The translations under genes were made by a program, and so were the position numbers. The notes below the pieces were generated by a model. That model saw nothing but the letters and a program-made list of their open reading frames with translations, searched no databases and was not told the DNA's origin. Positions 1 to 6,002 of a stretch of 8,965 nt of DNA are shown here, in pieces; within the stretch, counting starts at the first letter, position 1, and each line of letters begins with the position of its first letter. The stretch spans positions 1 through 8,965 of the forward strand of contig CAMFIX010000099.1 in the NCBI GenBank assembly GCA_945952425.1, read 5' to 3'. The DNA is from an uncultured Pseudorhodobacter sp. Its GTDB lineage: Bacteria > Pseudomonadota > Alphaproteobacteria > Rhodobacterales > Rhodobacteraceae.

Positions 1-381
1 GCCGAAATACAGCGGAAAGAGGAACAGCTGGATCGGCGCGGTCGTGGTGGCCAGAAGGTAGAAGGTGACGATCTTCCAGGACGCCACCTTTTTCCGCGCC
101 AGCACGTAAGCCGTCAGCGAGCCGGTCGAACAGACCATGACGATGGTCATGGCCGTCAGCTTGACCGAGTTCAAAAGCGTCGCCGAGAAATGCGCATTGG
201 CCCAGGCGGCGGAGAAGTTCTCCCAACGTAGGGTCTGGGGCAAGGCCAGCGGGTTCTGCACGATCTCGGGCGCGGATTTCAGGGCGTTCAGCAGCAGAAG
301 GGCTATGGGAAACAGGGTGATGAAGGCCAAGACGGCCAGCAGCGCATAGGTGAGGGTCAAGGTCAGCCGGTCGTGGATCAC
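1..381 (-). CDS. Carbohydrate ABC transporter permease, MalG-type (second permease), 3' end cut by window
   Basis: Inner-membrane subunit that should pair with the preceding permease to form the transport channel of a CUT1-type sugar importer. Only the first 127 residues are present, and the frame is open to the window edge. Seen: a cytoplasmic N-terminus (IHDRLTLTLTYA), a first membrane segment near residues 12-32 with the TLFPI motif usual for MalG-like proteins, a periplasmic stretch containing LRWENFSAAW, then segments beginning near residues 68 and 105, the latter ending in QLFLFPLYFG. The EAA loop and C-terminus are off the window. The start is GTG at 381, overlapping the stop of the upstream permease as GTGA. 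An AGGAGG Shine-Dalgarno seven bases upstream supports it, and no ATG lies nearby in this frame. Family assignment is firm; the substrate is unknown. Confidence 0.9.
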   Translation of the reverse strand, partial: MIHDRLTLTLTYALLAVLAFITLFPIALLLLNALKSAPEIVQNPLALPQTLRWENFSAAWANAHFSATLLNSVKLTAMTIVMVCSTGSLTAYVLARKKVASWKIVTFYLLATTTAPIQLFLFPLYFG

Positions 382-1223
382 CGCTCGCCCTCCTGGTTCT
401 GGACGCGGATGTAGAAGAAGGTCGCCACCAGCCCGAAGACCGAGATCACCACCGAGGCCGCCGCCGCCTGGCCGACGTTCAGGTCGTAAAAGGCGTTGCG
501 ATAGGCCAGCGTCGACAGAACCTCCGACCCGAAGGCCGGTCCGCCCTGGGTGAGGATGTAAACGAAGTCGAAGACCAGGAAGGACCAGATCACCGTCATG
601 ATCATCATCAGGATGATGGTCGGCTTGATGCCGGGCAGAAGCACGTAGCGCATCATCTGGAAAAAGGTGGCGCCTTCGATCCTCGCGGCCTCGATCTGCT
701 CCATCGGCACCTGGCGCAGCGCGGCAAAGAAGATGACGCAGAGAAACCCCCACCAGTGCCAGAGGTCCACGGTCGCCACGCCGTAAAGCGCGGTCGAAGG
801 GGCCGAAAGCGGGTTGGCCAGCGGCAGGCCGAGGTGGCTGAAATAGCCGAAGACCCCGGTGGCGGGCGAAAAGATCATGCCCTGCCAGATGCGCGCGGTG
901 ATGACGGTCGCGATGACGGCGGGCAGGAAGTAGACCACCTGGAAGAAGGTCCGCCCCCGCCGCACCACCAGCAGCATCGCGGCGGCCAAAAGCCCCATCG
1001 CAATCGGCACGGTCAGGAAGATCGCGGTCCAGACGATGTTGTTGCGCAAGGCGCCCCAGAACACCCGGTCCGCCCAAAGCGCCTGAAAGTTGCCAAGCCC
1101 GATGAAGACCGGGTCCGACATGCCGTCCCAGCGAAAGAAGGCCAGCGCCACGGTCAGGCAGGCCGGGATCAGGATGACCGCGCCATTGATCGCAAGCGTC
1201 GGCAGAAGGAATAGGCGGTGCAT
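378..1223 (-). CDS. Carbohydrate ABC transporter permease, MalF-type (first permease)
   Basis: Integral inner-membrane subunit (281 aa) of a CUT1 sugar ABC importer; it should dimerise with the second permease and dock the ATPase. Hydrophobic segments are visible near residues 5-29, 63-87, 92-113, 146-168, 200-222 and 254-274, the six-helix layout of short MalF homologues such as UgpA. The cytoplasmic EAA loop lies at about 178-202: EAARIEGAT, then LLPGIKP, which carries the conserved Gly and the I-x-LP-like end that contacts the ATPase. The frame stays open far upstream through the binding-protein gene, but that extension is out-of-frame read-through. ATG at 1223 begins directly before the first membrane helix and has AGGGG eight bases upstream. 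The gene lies 50 nt after the binding-protein stop and overlaps the next permease by GTGA, so one operon is very likely. Confidence 0.93.
   Translation of the reverse strand: MHRLFLLPTLAINGAVILIPACLTVALAFFRWDGMSDPVFIGLGNFQALWADRVFWGALRNNIVWTAIFLTVPIAMGLLAAAMLLVVRRGRTFFQVVYFLPAVIATVITARIWQGMIFSPATGVFGYFSHLGLPLANPLSAPSTALYGVATVDLWHWWGFLCVIFFAALRQVPMEQIEAARIEGATFFQMMRYVLLPGIKPTIILMMIMTVIWSFLVFDFVYILTQGGPAFGSEVLSTLAYRNAFYDLNVGQAAAASVVISVFGLVATFFYIRVQNQEGER
389..394 (-). promoter_or_regulatory. Shine-Dalgarno AGGAGG fixing the GTG start of the second permease
   Basis: The minus strand reads AGGAGG, then seven bases, then GTG at 381. It lies inside the last codons of the first permease. A perfect consensus at ideal spacing explains how a GTG start overlapping the previous stop is used, and suggests the two permeases are made together. 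Confidence 0.8.
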
Positions 1224-1229
1224 CGCGCG

Positions 1230-1266
1230 GGCCCCTGGGGTTGGGCGGTCCCTTGCCGGGGCCGCC
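1230..1266 (-). promoter_or_regulatory. G+C-rich hairpin potential between binding protein and first permease
   Basis: The 50-nt gap holds an inverted repeat GGCCCC/GGGGCC (1258-1263 with 1230-1235, loop 22) and a competing GGCGG/CCGCC pairing (1262-1266 with 1244-1248). The first would cover the AGGGG Shine-Dalgarno of the permease. Stem-loops between binding-protein and permease genes are known in mal-type operons, where they favour binding-protein yield. That role here is inference, and the G+C content makes chance repeats common. Confidence 0.3.
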
Positions 1267-1273
1267 TCTGGTT

Positions 1274-2593
1274 TCAGTTGCGGGCGGGCACGGCAGGCAC
1301 CTTGCCCTCCGCCATCTCCTGCTTGAAGGTCGCGTCCATCTTGGCCAGGAAATCGGCGGTGGTGGTCTTGCCGAGCCAGACCTCCTCGATCCCCGAGACG
1401 ACATAGCTGTCGGTCGCCGGCGGCAGGAAGGTCCAGGTCGTATAGCCATACTGGTTGGCCGCGACCGCCGAGGACAGCGCCCCCATCGTCTCGCCATAAA
1501 GCGGCGTGACGCCTTCGAGCTTGACCTTGGACAGGTCGCTGAGCGGCAGGTTCCACTCGCCCTGCCAGACCGAATTCATCGCGCCGTAGAAGGCATCCGA
1601 GAAGACATAGTCGATGACCTTGGCCGCACCTTCCGGGTTGGCAGCCTTGGCGGCGATCGAGAAGGTCGAGCCGATGCCGAGCGGGAAGATCGGATAGGCC
1701 ACGCCATCCGCCGAGGGGAAGCCGGCAAAGCCGGCTTCGGCATTGGCGGGCGGGAAGTAGGTGTTCACGTATTGGAAGGCCCAGGTGCCGGTCGGCGCCA
1801 TGCCCGCCTTGCCCGCGGGAACCAGCGCAAAGGCCTGCTCGCCCGTCAGGCTGAAGTAATCCGGGCCGAAGTAGCCCTCCTGCCAGAAGTGGTTCAGCGT
1901 GTCGATCGCCTTGACGAAGGGCTCTGACGTCCAGGGGATTTCTCCCTTCAGGGCCTTGGCGACATTGTCCGGCCCGGCGACCGAGTTCAACACCATCGAG
2001 ACGAACCACTCGTTGGTCCCGCGCCAATCGCCATTGCCCGCGGCGAAGGGCACCATACCCTTTTCCTTCATCTTGGCGGCCAAGGCGTCGAGTTCCGCGA
2101 TGGTCTTCGGCGGCTCCCAGCCATTGGCGGCGAAGAGGGTCTTGTTGTAGAAGAGGCCGACCGTTTCATAGGTCTTGGGCAAAGCGTAAAGCTTGCCGTC
2201 GAATTTGCCCATGTTCAGGAAGGCCGGCAGGATACGGTCGTTCCAGCCGAGCTTGGCGGCAAAATCGTCCAGGGGCATCAACTGCCCCGCCTGCGCCATG
2301 GCCGCGATATAGGCCGGGCCCGGCGTATAGACCACGTCCGGCCCGTTGCCCGACAACAAGGCCACCCGCAACTGCTTGTCCAGCTCATTGCCGCGGAAGT
2401 CGATGGACAGCTCGTCGGCCGGGTCGGAGGCGTTGAACGGGTCGACCAGCACCTTCTGCAGGTTGGCCTGGTTCTCGGGCGAGGCGGCCTCGTACCACCA
2501 GGTCACCGGCTTCTTGTCCTCCGCCACGGCCATGCCCGACAGAAGCAGGGCGCAAAGCGTCGCCCCCGCGGTGGTTCGAACGGTTTTCGTCAT
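1274..2593 (-). CDS. Periplasmic sugar-binding protein of ABC importer (extracellular solute-binding protein family 1)
   Basis: Captures the transported sugar in the periplasm and delivers it to the two permeases. The protein is 439 aa, normal for the family. Residues 1-24 form a Sec signal peptide: basic start MTKTVR, hydrophobic core to LLLSG, and a probable cut after AVA before EDKK. There is no lipobox. The mature protein shows the two-lobe family pattern: a beta strand VTWWYE, NGPDVVYTPG, LYALPKTYETVGLFYNK (hinge-side strand), and a Trp/Tyr-rich second half (GTWAFQYVNTYF, YGYTTWTFLPPATDSY) consistent with stacking on a carbohydrate. ATG at 2593 has GGAGG nine bases upstream. It sits 38 nt after the LacI-family regulator and 50 nt before the first permease. 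The ligand cannot be deduced; an oligosaccharide or sugar alcohol is plausible. Confidence 0.93.
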   Translation of the reverse strand: MTKTVRTTAGATLCALLLSGMAVAEDKKPVTWWYEAASPENQANLQKVLVDPFNASDPADELSIDFRGNELDKQLRVALLSGNGPDVVYTPGPAYIAAMAQAGQLMPLDDFAAKLGWNDRILPAFLNMGKFDGKLYALPKTYETVGLFYNKTLFAANGWEPPKTIAELDALAAKMKEKGMVPFAAGNGDWRGTNEWFVSMVLNSVAGPDNVAKALKGEIPWTSEPFVKAIDTLNHFWQEGYFGPDYFSLTGEQAFALVPAGKAGMAPTGTWAFQYVNTYFPPANAEAGFAGFPSADGVAYPIFPLGIGSTFSIAAKAANPEGAAKVIDYVFSDAFYGAMNSVWQGEWNLPLSDLSKVKLEGVTPLYGETMGALSSAVAANQYGYTTWTFLPPATDSYVVSGIEEVWLGKTTTADFLAKMDATFKQEMAEGKVPAVPARN

Positions 2594-2631
2594 GTCGAAT
2601 TTCCTCCCTTGGTTGATCGTTGCGACCTTGG

Positions 2632-3636
2632 TCAGGTCGATTGTCTCTCGATTAGCCGGAACGGCATCTCTACCGCGGTGCCGCCCTCGGGGGCGCGGCC
2701 CGCCATCCGCGCCATCAGGATCTCGGCCGCCCGGATGCCGATGTCGGACTGGAATTGCGCGACCGTGGTCAGGCCGGGGCTGACGAGCCCCGCGGCCGGA
2801 ATATCGTCGAAGCCCGCAACGGCGAGATCGCCCGGCACCGAAAGCCCGGCCTCGCGCGCGGCCTGCAAGACGCCGATGGCCATCAGGTCATTGGCGGCAA
2901 AGATCGCGGTGGGGCGCAGCGGTCGGGCGAGGATGGCGCGGGCGGCGCGCAGGCCCCCCTCTTCGTTGAAACGGTCGTCCATCACCACATCGGGCACCCC
3001 GCCCGCCTGGGCCAGCGCCTCGGCATAGCCCTCGACCCGCACCTGCTGCGGCCCGCCCTGCCCCGCGATCATCGCGATGCGCAGATGCCCCCGCCCGATC
3101 AGGTGCCGCACCATGGCAAAAGAACCTGCCCGGCTGTCGACGAAGATATTGTCCAGGGGCATCGGCCCCGTCGTCTTGCGCTTGCTTTCCACCCGCACCA
3201 CCGGCACGCCGCTGTCGATCAGCGTCCGGAAATCCAGTGCCCGCAGCGTCCAGAAGACGCCCACGACGCCGCCCGCCCGCCCCAGCCGCGCCCAGTCCAG
3301 GAACCGCGCCTCGCGCGCGGCCAGCCCATCGGTGTTGACCGCGATCACGTCGTAATCCCGCGCCTCGCAGACCTGCTGCACGGCGCGCATCAGGGCGGGG
3401 TAATAGGGGTTGGTGATGTCGGGCACGACGCAGGCGATGGTCATCGTGCGGTTGGTCTTCAGCGCCTGGGCGAAGCGGTTGGGCACATAGCCAAGCGTCG
3501 CGGCGGCGGCGGTGATCTTCTCCAGCGTCTCGGCCGGGATGGAGCCGCCCGCCCCGCTCAGCGCCATCGAGACCGTGGCCTGCGACACCCCCGCCAAGAG
3601 GGCAACATCCTTCTGAGTCGCACGTTTGTCCCGCAT
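2632..3636 (-). CDS. LacI-family transcriptional regulator, first gene of the transport operon
   Basis: Cytoplasmic DNA-binding regulator (334 aa, standard length). The N-terminal helix-turn-helix lies at about residues 7-26 (TQKDVALLAG, then VSQATVSMAL, where Q19-A20 take the specificity positions of the recognition helix). A hinge helix follows at about 51-62 (VPNRFAQALKT), then the periplasmic-binding-protein-like effector domain from about residue 66 (IACVVPDITNPYYP; DNIFVDSRAG; GRGHLRIAMIAG; IFAANDLMAIG; VAGFDDIPAAG). ATG at 3636 has AAAGG six bases upstream. It heads the operon, 38 nt before the binding protein, and its own leader carries a perfect inverted repeat over the promoter, so autorepression relieved by the transported sugar or a metabolite is the natural model. 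The effector is unknown. All family landmarks are intact. Confidence 0.95.
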   Translation of the reverse strand: MRDKRATQKDVALLAGVSQATVSMALSGAGGSIPAETLEKITAAAATLGYVPNRFAQALKTNRTMTIACVVPDITNPYYPALMRAVQQVCEARDYDVIAVNTDGLAAREARFLDWARLGRAGGVVGVFWTLRALDFRTLIDSGVPVVRVESKRKTTGPMPLDNIFVDSRAGSFAMVRHLIGRGHLRIAMIAGQGGPQQVRVEGYAEALAQAGGVPDVVMDDRFNEEGGLRAARAILARPLRPTAIFAANDLMAIGVLQAAREAGLSVPGDLAVAGFDDIPAAGLVSPGLTTVAQFQSDIGIRAAEILMARMAGRAPEGGTAVEMPFRLIERQST

Positions 3637-3645
3637 GATCGACCT

Positions 3646-3670
3646 TTATACGTATCACTAATACGTATAA
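3646..3670. promoter_or_regulatory. Probable LacI-family operator: perfect 10-bp inverted repeat, 5-bp spacer
   Basis: TTATACGTAT at 3646-3655 is matched exactly by ATACGTATAA at 3661-3670, separated by CACTA. Each arm contains the self-complementary octamer ATACGTAT with a central CpG, the hallmark of LacI-family operators. The element may therefore be one spaced dyad or two adjacent operators with centres 13 bp apart. It stands out as A+T-rich in very G+C-rich DNA. It overlaps the predicted -10 and start site of the regulator's promoter and ends nine bases before the regulator's ATG. Repeat and position are seen directly; binding by the adjacent LacI-family protein is inferred. Confidence 0.8.
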
Positions 3671-3693
3671 GCGACGAAATCGCAGCGAGTCAA
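3664..3693 (-). promoter_or_regulatory. Sigma70-like promoter of the regulator/ABC transporter operon
   Basis: On the minus strand TTGACT (3688-3693, 5 of 6 consensus) is followed after 18 bp by TATACG (3664-3669, 4 of 6). The predicted start near 3656-3658 gives a leader of about 20 nt before the regulator's ATG. The -10 lies inside the distal arm of the inverted repeat and the start falls in its spacer, so a bound repressor would block polymerase. Confidence 0.6.
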
Positions 3694-3722
3694 CCGGAAA
3701 GACCGGGGCGATCTTCGCGCGT

Positions 3723-5930
3723 TCAGAAGAGGTAATCGCCCACGGTGAAATCGGCGATGGTCAGCGTCGGGTGGTTGTCGAAGACCATCACCTTCTTCAT
3801 CGCCTGGCCGGTGGCGGTGCCATCGGCATCCATCCACAGCGCGCCGCTGGTCTTGTCGTAAAAGAACTGCGGCCCGAGGATCGTGGCGACCGGCGTGCCG
3901 GTGATCGGGCCGAAGACGACATGCGAGGCCTCCAGCGCGCCCCTGGGCAGCGTCATCGCGCCGAAGTCGAATTTCGCCAGGCCGATCTGGTCGGTCAGCC
4001 GGTTGAAGTCGGTCACATGGGTCTCGCCCGACTGGTAATAGGTCAGCAGCACCGTGTCGTTGCCCGCCCCGGTGGTGATGACATCATTGCCGAACCCGCC
4101 CGAGAACAGCTGGTTATCGCCCTTGTCGCCCACCAGCGTGTCGTTCTGGCTGGAGCCCGTCAGGTTCTCGATCCCCGCCAGCGTGTCGGTGCCGCCGCCG
4201 CGCACCGCAAGATGGGTCACGAGGCTCGCCGCGACCGCGGTGCCGAAGCGCATCCCGTCCACCCCGGCCCCGCCGTTGAAACTGCCGCCCGTGCCGTTGC
4301 CAAGATAGGCCATCACATCGTTGCCATCGCCGCCGACGATCCGCGCCGAGCTTGCGGAGTTCACCGTCAGCACGTCGTTGCCCGCCCCGCCGTTCAGATC
4401 GACCGCCGCCCCGGAATAGATCGAGGCCGTGTCGTCGCCCTTGCCCAGCTGCGCGGTGACGGCAAAGCTGCCATAGGCCGTGGTCAGCTTGTCGTTGCCC
4501 GCGCCGAAGGTCAGGTTCAGGGCAGAGGTCAGGCCGACGTAAAGCGAGAAGGCCTCGAACCCCGTCCAGGTCGAGCCGCTGGCGGTGACATAGGCGCCGC
4601 CCGTCAGGTTGACCGTGCCGCCCAGCTGCCCCGTCCAGGCCAGCAGGTCGATCCCCGAACCGCCATCCAGCTTTTGCCCCACGCCGACCGGATCGGTGAC
4701 GCTGCCGTTGATCGTGATCCGGTCGTTGCCCGACCCGCCATAGACCTCTGCCGCCCGGGTATAGGCCGACAGCACATCGTTGCCCGCCCCGCCGTAAAGG
4801 TGATCGGCGCCATAGCCTCCGCCCACCAGGTCATCGCCCGCATCGCCCCAAAGCGTGTTGCTGGTCGCGGCCGCCGTCAGGTCGAAGGCGACCAGGATCT
4901 GGTCGTTGCCATCGCCGCCATGCGACAGGTTGTTGCCGCCGCGGGCCAGCTGGATGACATCGTCCCCCGCCCCGCCATAGGCCCCGTCGCCGGGATCGGC
5001 GGGGTCGAAGGCGCCGTTGGAATAGGTGATCGTGTCGTTGCCGGCCCCGCCATAAGCCTGGCCCGCCCCGGCGCCCAGAACCAGCCGGTCGTCCCCGCCG
5101 CCGCCGTAAAGCGTGTCGGCCCCGGTGCCGCCGTCCAGAGTGTCGGAATTCAGGTCTCCGGTGAAGAGGTCGTCGCCCGCGCCGCCCTTCAGGTCGATAT
5201 GCTCGAACCCCGTCGCGCTGCCGGTGATGGAGCCCGTGTTGAACGACACCCCGCCGCCCGCGAAGGTCACCACGACCCCGGCCTGGTCCGACAGATCGAC
5301 CCGCAACGTGTCGTTGCCCGCGCCGCCATCCGCCACGAAGCCGCCGCGGCCGGTGTCGATCAGGTCGTCGCCCGCCAGCCCCGACAGCTGGTCATAGCCG
5401 CCCATCCCGCGCAACGTATCGCCCAGCTTGCCGCCGGTCAGGATATCGGCCCCTTCGCTCGCGGTGAAATCCACCCGCTCGATGGCGCTGACGCTCAGCC
5501 CCAGGATGCCATCGACATAGACCGCGGTCTGCGTCCCCAGGGCAAAAGTGATCGGCAGATTGGTCGAGGCGCCCAGGAAATCGAAGCGCACCACCAAAGT
5601 GTCCAGCCCCGCCCCGCCATTGGCAATGTCGCCGCCATCGACCGAGTTGAACCAGATCGTGTCGTCGCCATCGCCGCCGAACACCCGATCCTTGCCGATC
5701 AGCCCGCTGAAGCCGCTTTGATAGGAGTTGATGTCGTAAAGCAGGTCATTGCCGGTGCCGCCGTAAAGCTGGTCGTTGCCCAGCCCGCCGTCGATCGTGT
5801 CGTTGCCGTCGCCGCCATTGGCCACGTCATCGCCCAGCCACATGAACAGGATCTCGTCCGCGGCCCCGCCCGTCACCGTCTCGTTCGTGTCGTCGCCGCT
5901 GTAGGTGGTGCCGTTCCAACTGCCTGCCAT
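3723..5930 (-). CDS. Secreted RTX (haemolysin-type Ca2+-binding repeat) protein without recognisable effector domain
   Basis: 735 aa, predicted to leave the cell through a type I (ABC/MFP/TolC) exporter and fold outside on binding Ca2+. There is no N-terminal signal peptide. From about residue 38 to 628 the chain is rich in GGxGxDxLx nonapeptides (for example GGDGNDTID, GGLGNDQLY and GGTGNDLLY at 39-65, and runs near 266-300, 319-345, 370-405, 513-540 and 600-628). These are interrupted by four longer beta-rich modules. Residues about 630-735 resemble the conserved C-terminal region of alphaproteobacterial RTX proteins and end in a hydrophobic/acidic tail (LTIADFTVGDYLF), the likely secretion signal. 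No protease, lipase, cadherin or other catalytic domain is visible, and no exporter genes occur in the window. ATG at 5930 has GGGGAG seven bases upstream. The role is unknown; surface layer, adhesin or matrix protein are possibilities only. Confidence 0.9.
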   Translation of the reverse strand: MAGSWNGTTYSGDDTNETVTGGAADEILFMWLGDDVANGGDGNDTIDGGLGNDQLYGGTGNDLLYDINSYQSGFSGLIGKDRVFGGDGDDTIWFNSVDGGDIANGGAGLDTLVVRFDFLGASTNLPITFALGTQTAVYVDGILGLSVSAIERVDFTASEGADILTGGKLGDTLRGMGGYDQLSGLAGDDLIDTGRGGFVADGGAGNDTLRVDLSDQAGVVVTFAGGGVSFNTGSITGSATGFEHIDLKGGAGDDLFTGDLNSDTLDGGTGADTLYGGGGDDRLVLGAGAGQAYGGAGNDTITYSNGAFDPADPGDGAYGGAGDDVIQLARGGNNLSHGGDGNDQILVAFDLTAAATSNTLWGDAGDDLVGGGYGADHLYGGAGNDVLSAYTRAAEVYGGSGNDRITINGSVTDPVGVGQKLDGGSGIDLLAWTGQLGGTVNLTGGAYVTASGSTWTGFEAFSLYVGLTSALNLTFGAGNDKLTTAYGSFAVTAQLGKGDDTASIYSGAAVDLNGGAGNDVLTVNSASSARIVGGDGNDVMAYLGNGTGGSFNGGAGVDGMRFGTAVAASLVTHLAVRGGGTDTLAGIENLTGSSQNDTLVGDKGDNQLFSGGFGNDVITTGAGNDTVLLTYYQSGETHVTDFNRLTDQIGLAKFDFGAMTLPRGALEASHVVFGPITGTPVATILGPQFFYDKTSGALWMDADGTATGQAMKKVMVFDNHPTLTIADFTVGDYLF
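4047..5819 (-). repeat. RTX nonapeptide repeat region with four longer higher-order modules
   Basis: Degenerate 27-nt units encoding GGxGxDxLx fill most of this interval. Inside it, four longer units share one order: GGxGxD, a beta-rich stretch with little RTX character, a pivot of the type (I/F)E, then nonapeptides again. They cover residues 104-184 (pivot IERVDF), 201-276 (FEHIDL), 422-483 (FEAFSL) and 552-612 (IENL). The units are similar in protein but diverged in DNA, indicating old internal duplication rather than recent expansion. Confidence 0.75.
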
Positions 5931-5939
5931 GGCCGTTCT

Positions 5940-5975
5940 CCCCTGGGGTCGGGCGATTTTACGCCCGCCCCGGGG
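5940..5975 (-). promoter_or_regulatory. 14-bp hairpin covering the RTX gene's Shine-Dalgarno
   Basis: The minus-strand RNA reads CCCC GGGG CGGGCG, loop UAAAAU, CGCCCG A CCCC A GGGG. This gives 14 G-C pairs with two single-A bulges on the 3' side. The final GGGG is the first part of the gene's GGGGAG Shine-Dalgarno, seven bases before the ATG. No U-run follows on either strand, so it is not a canonical intrinsic terminator. It could limit translation of the RTX gene, act as an attenuator, or protect the 3' end of the upstream transcript. The structure is read directly; function is inferred. Confidence 0.5.
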
Positions 5976-6002
5976 TTTCGTCCATTCCTCCCTTTGGAGA
6001 GG

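Noticed and set aside
1224..2027. N-terminal extension of the first permease frame up to 2027
   Set aside because: The extra 268 residues overlap the binding-protein gene in another frame and are low-complexity Arg/Gly/Leu-rich; the real protein starts at ATG 1223 before the first membrane helix.
3694..3706. CCGG-N5-CCGG hairpin after the RTX stop as a terminator
   Set aside because: Only four base pairs and no U-run; it lies just upstream of the predicted -35 and is probably chance in G+C-rich DNA.
2755..3735. Plus-strand open frame of 326 codons opposite the LacI-family gene
   Set aside because: Antisense shadow of a gene with complete LacI-family domains; its His/Arg/Gly/Pro-rich translation resembles no family.
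4047..5819. Regularly spaced short repeats that could suggest a CRISPR-like or satellite array
   Set aside because: The repeats are in frame, degenerate and encode RTX nonapeptides; there are no constant repeats with unique spacers.
5959..5985. Eight-codon ORF (MDETPGRA) in the dehydrogenase-RTX gap, a possible leader peptide
   Set aside because: Its GGGAGG is only one base from the ATG, too close for normal initiation, and the peptide has no run of regulatory codons.
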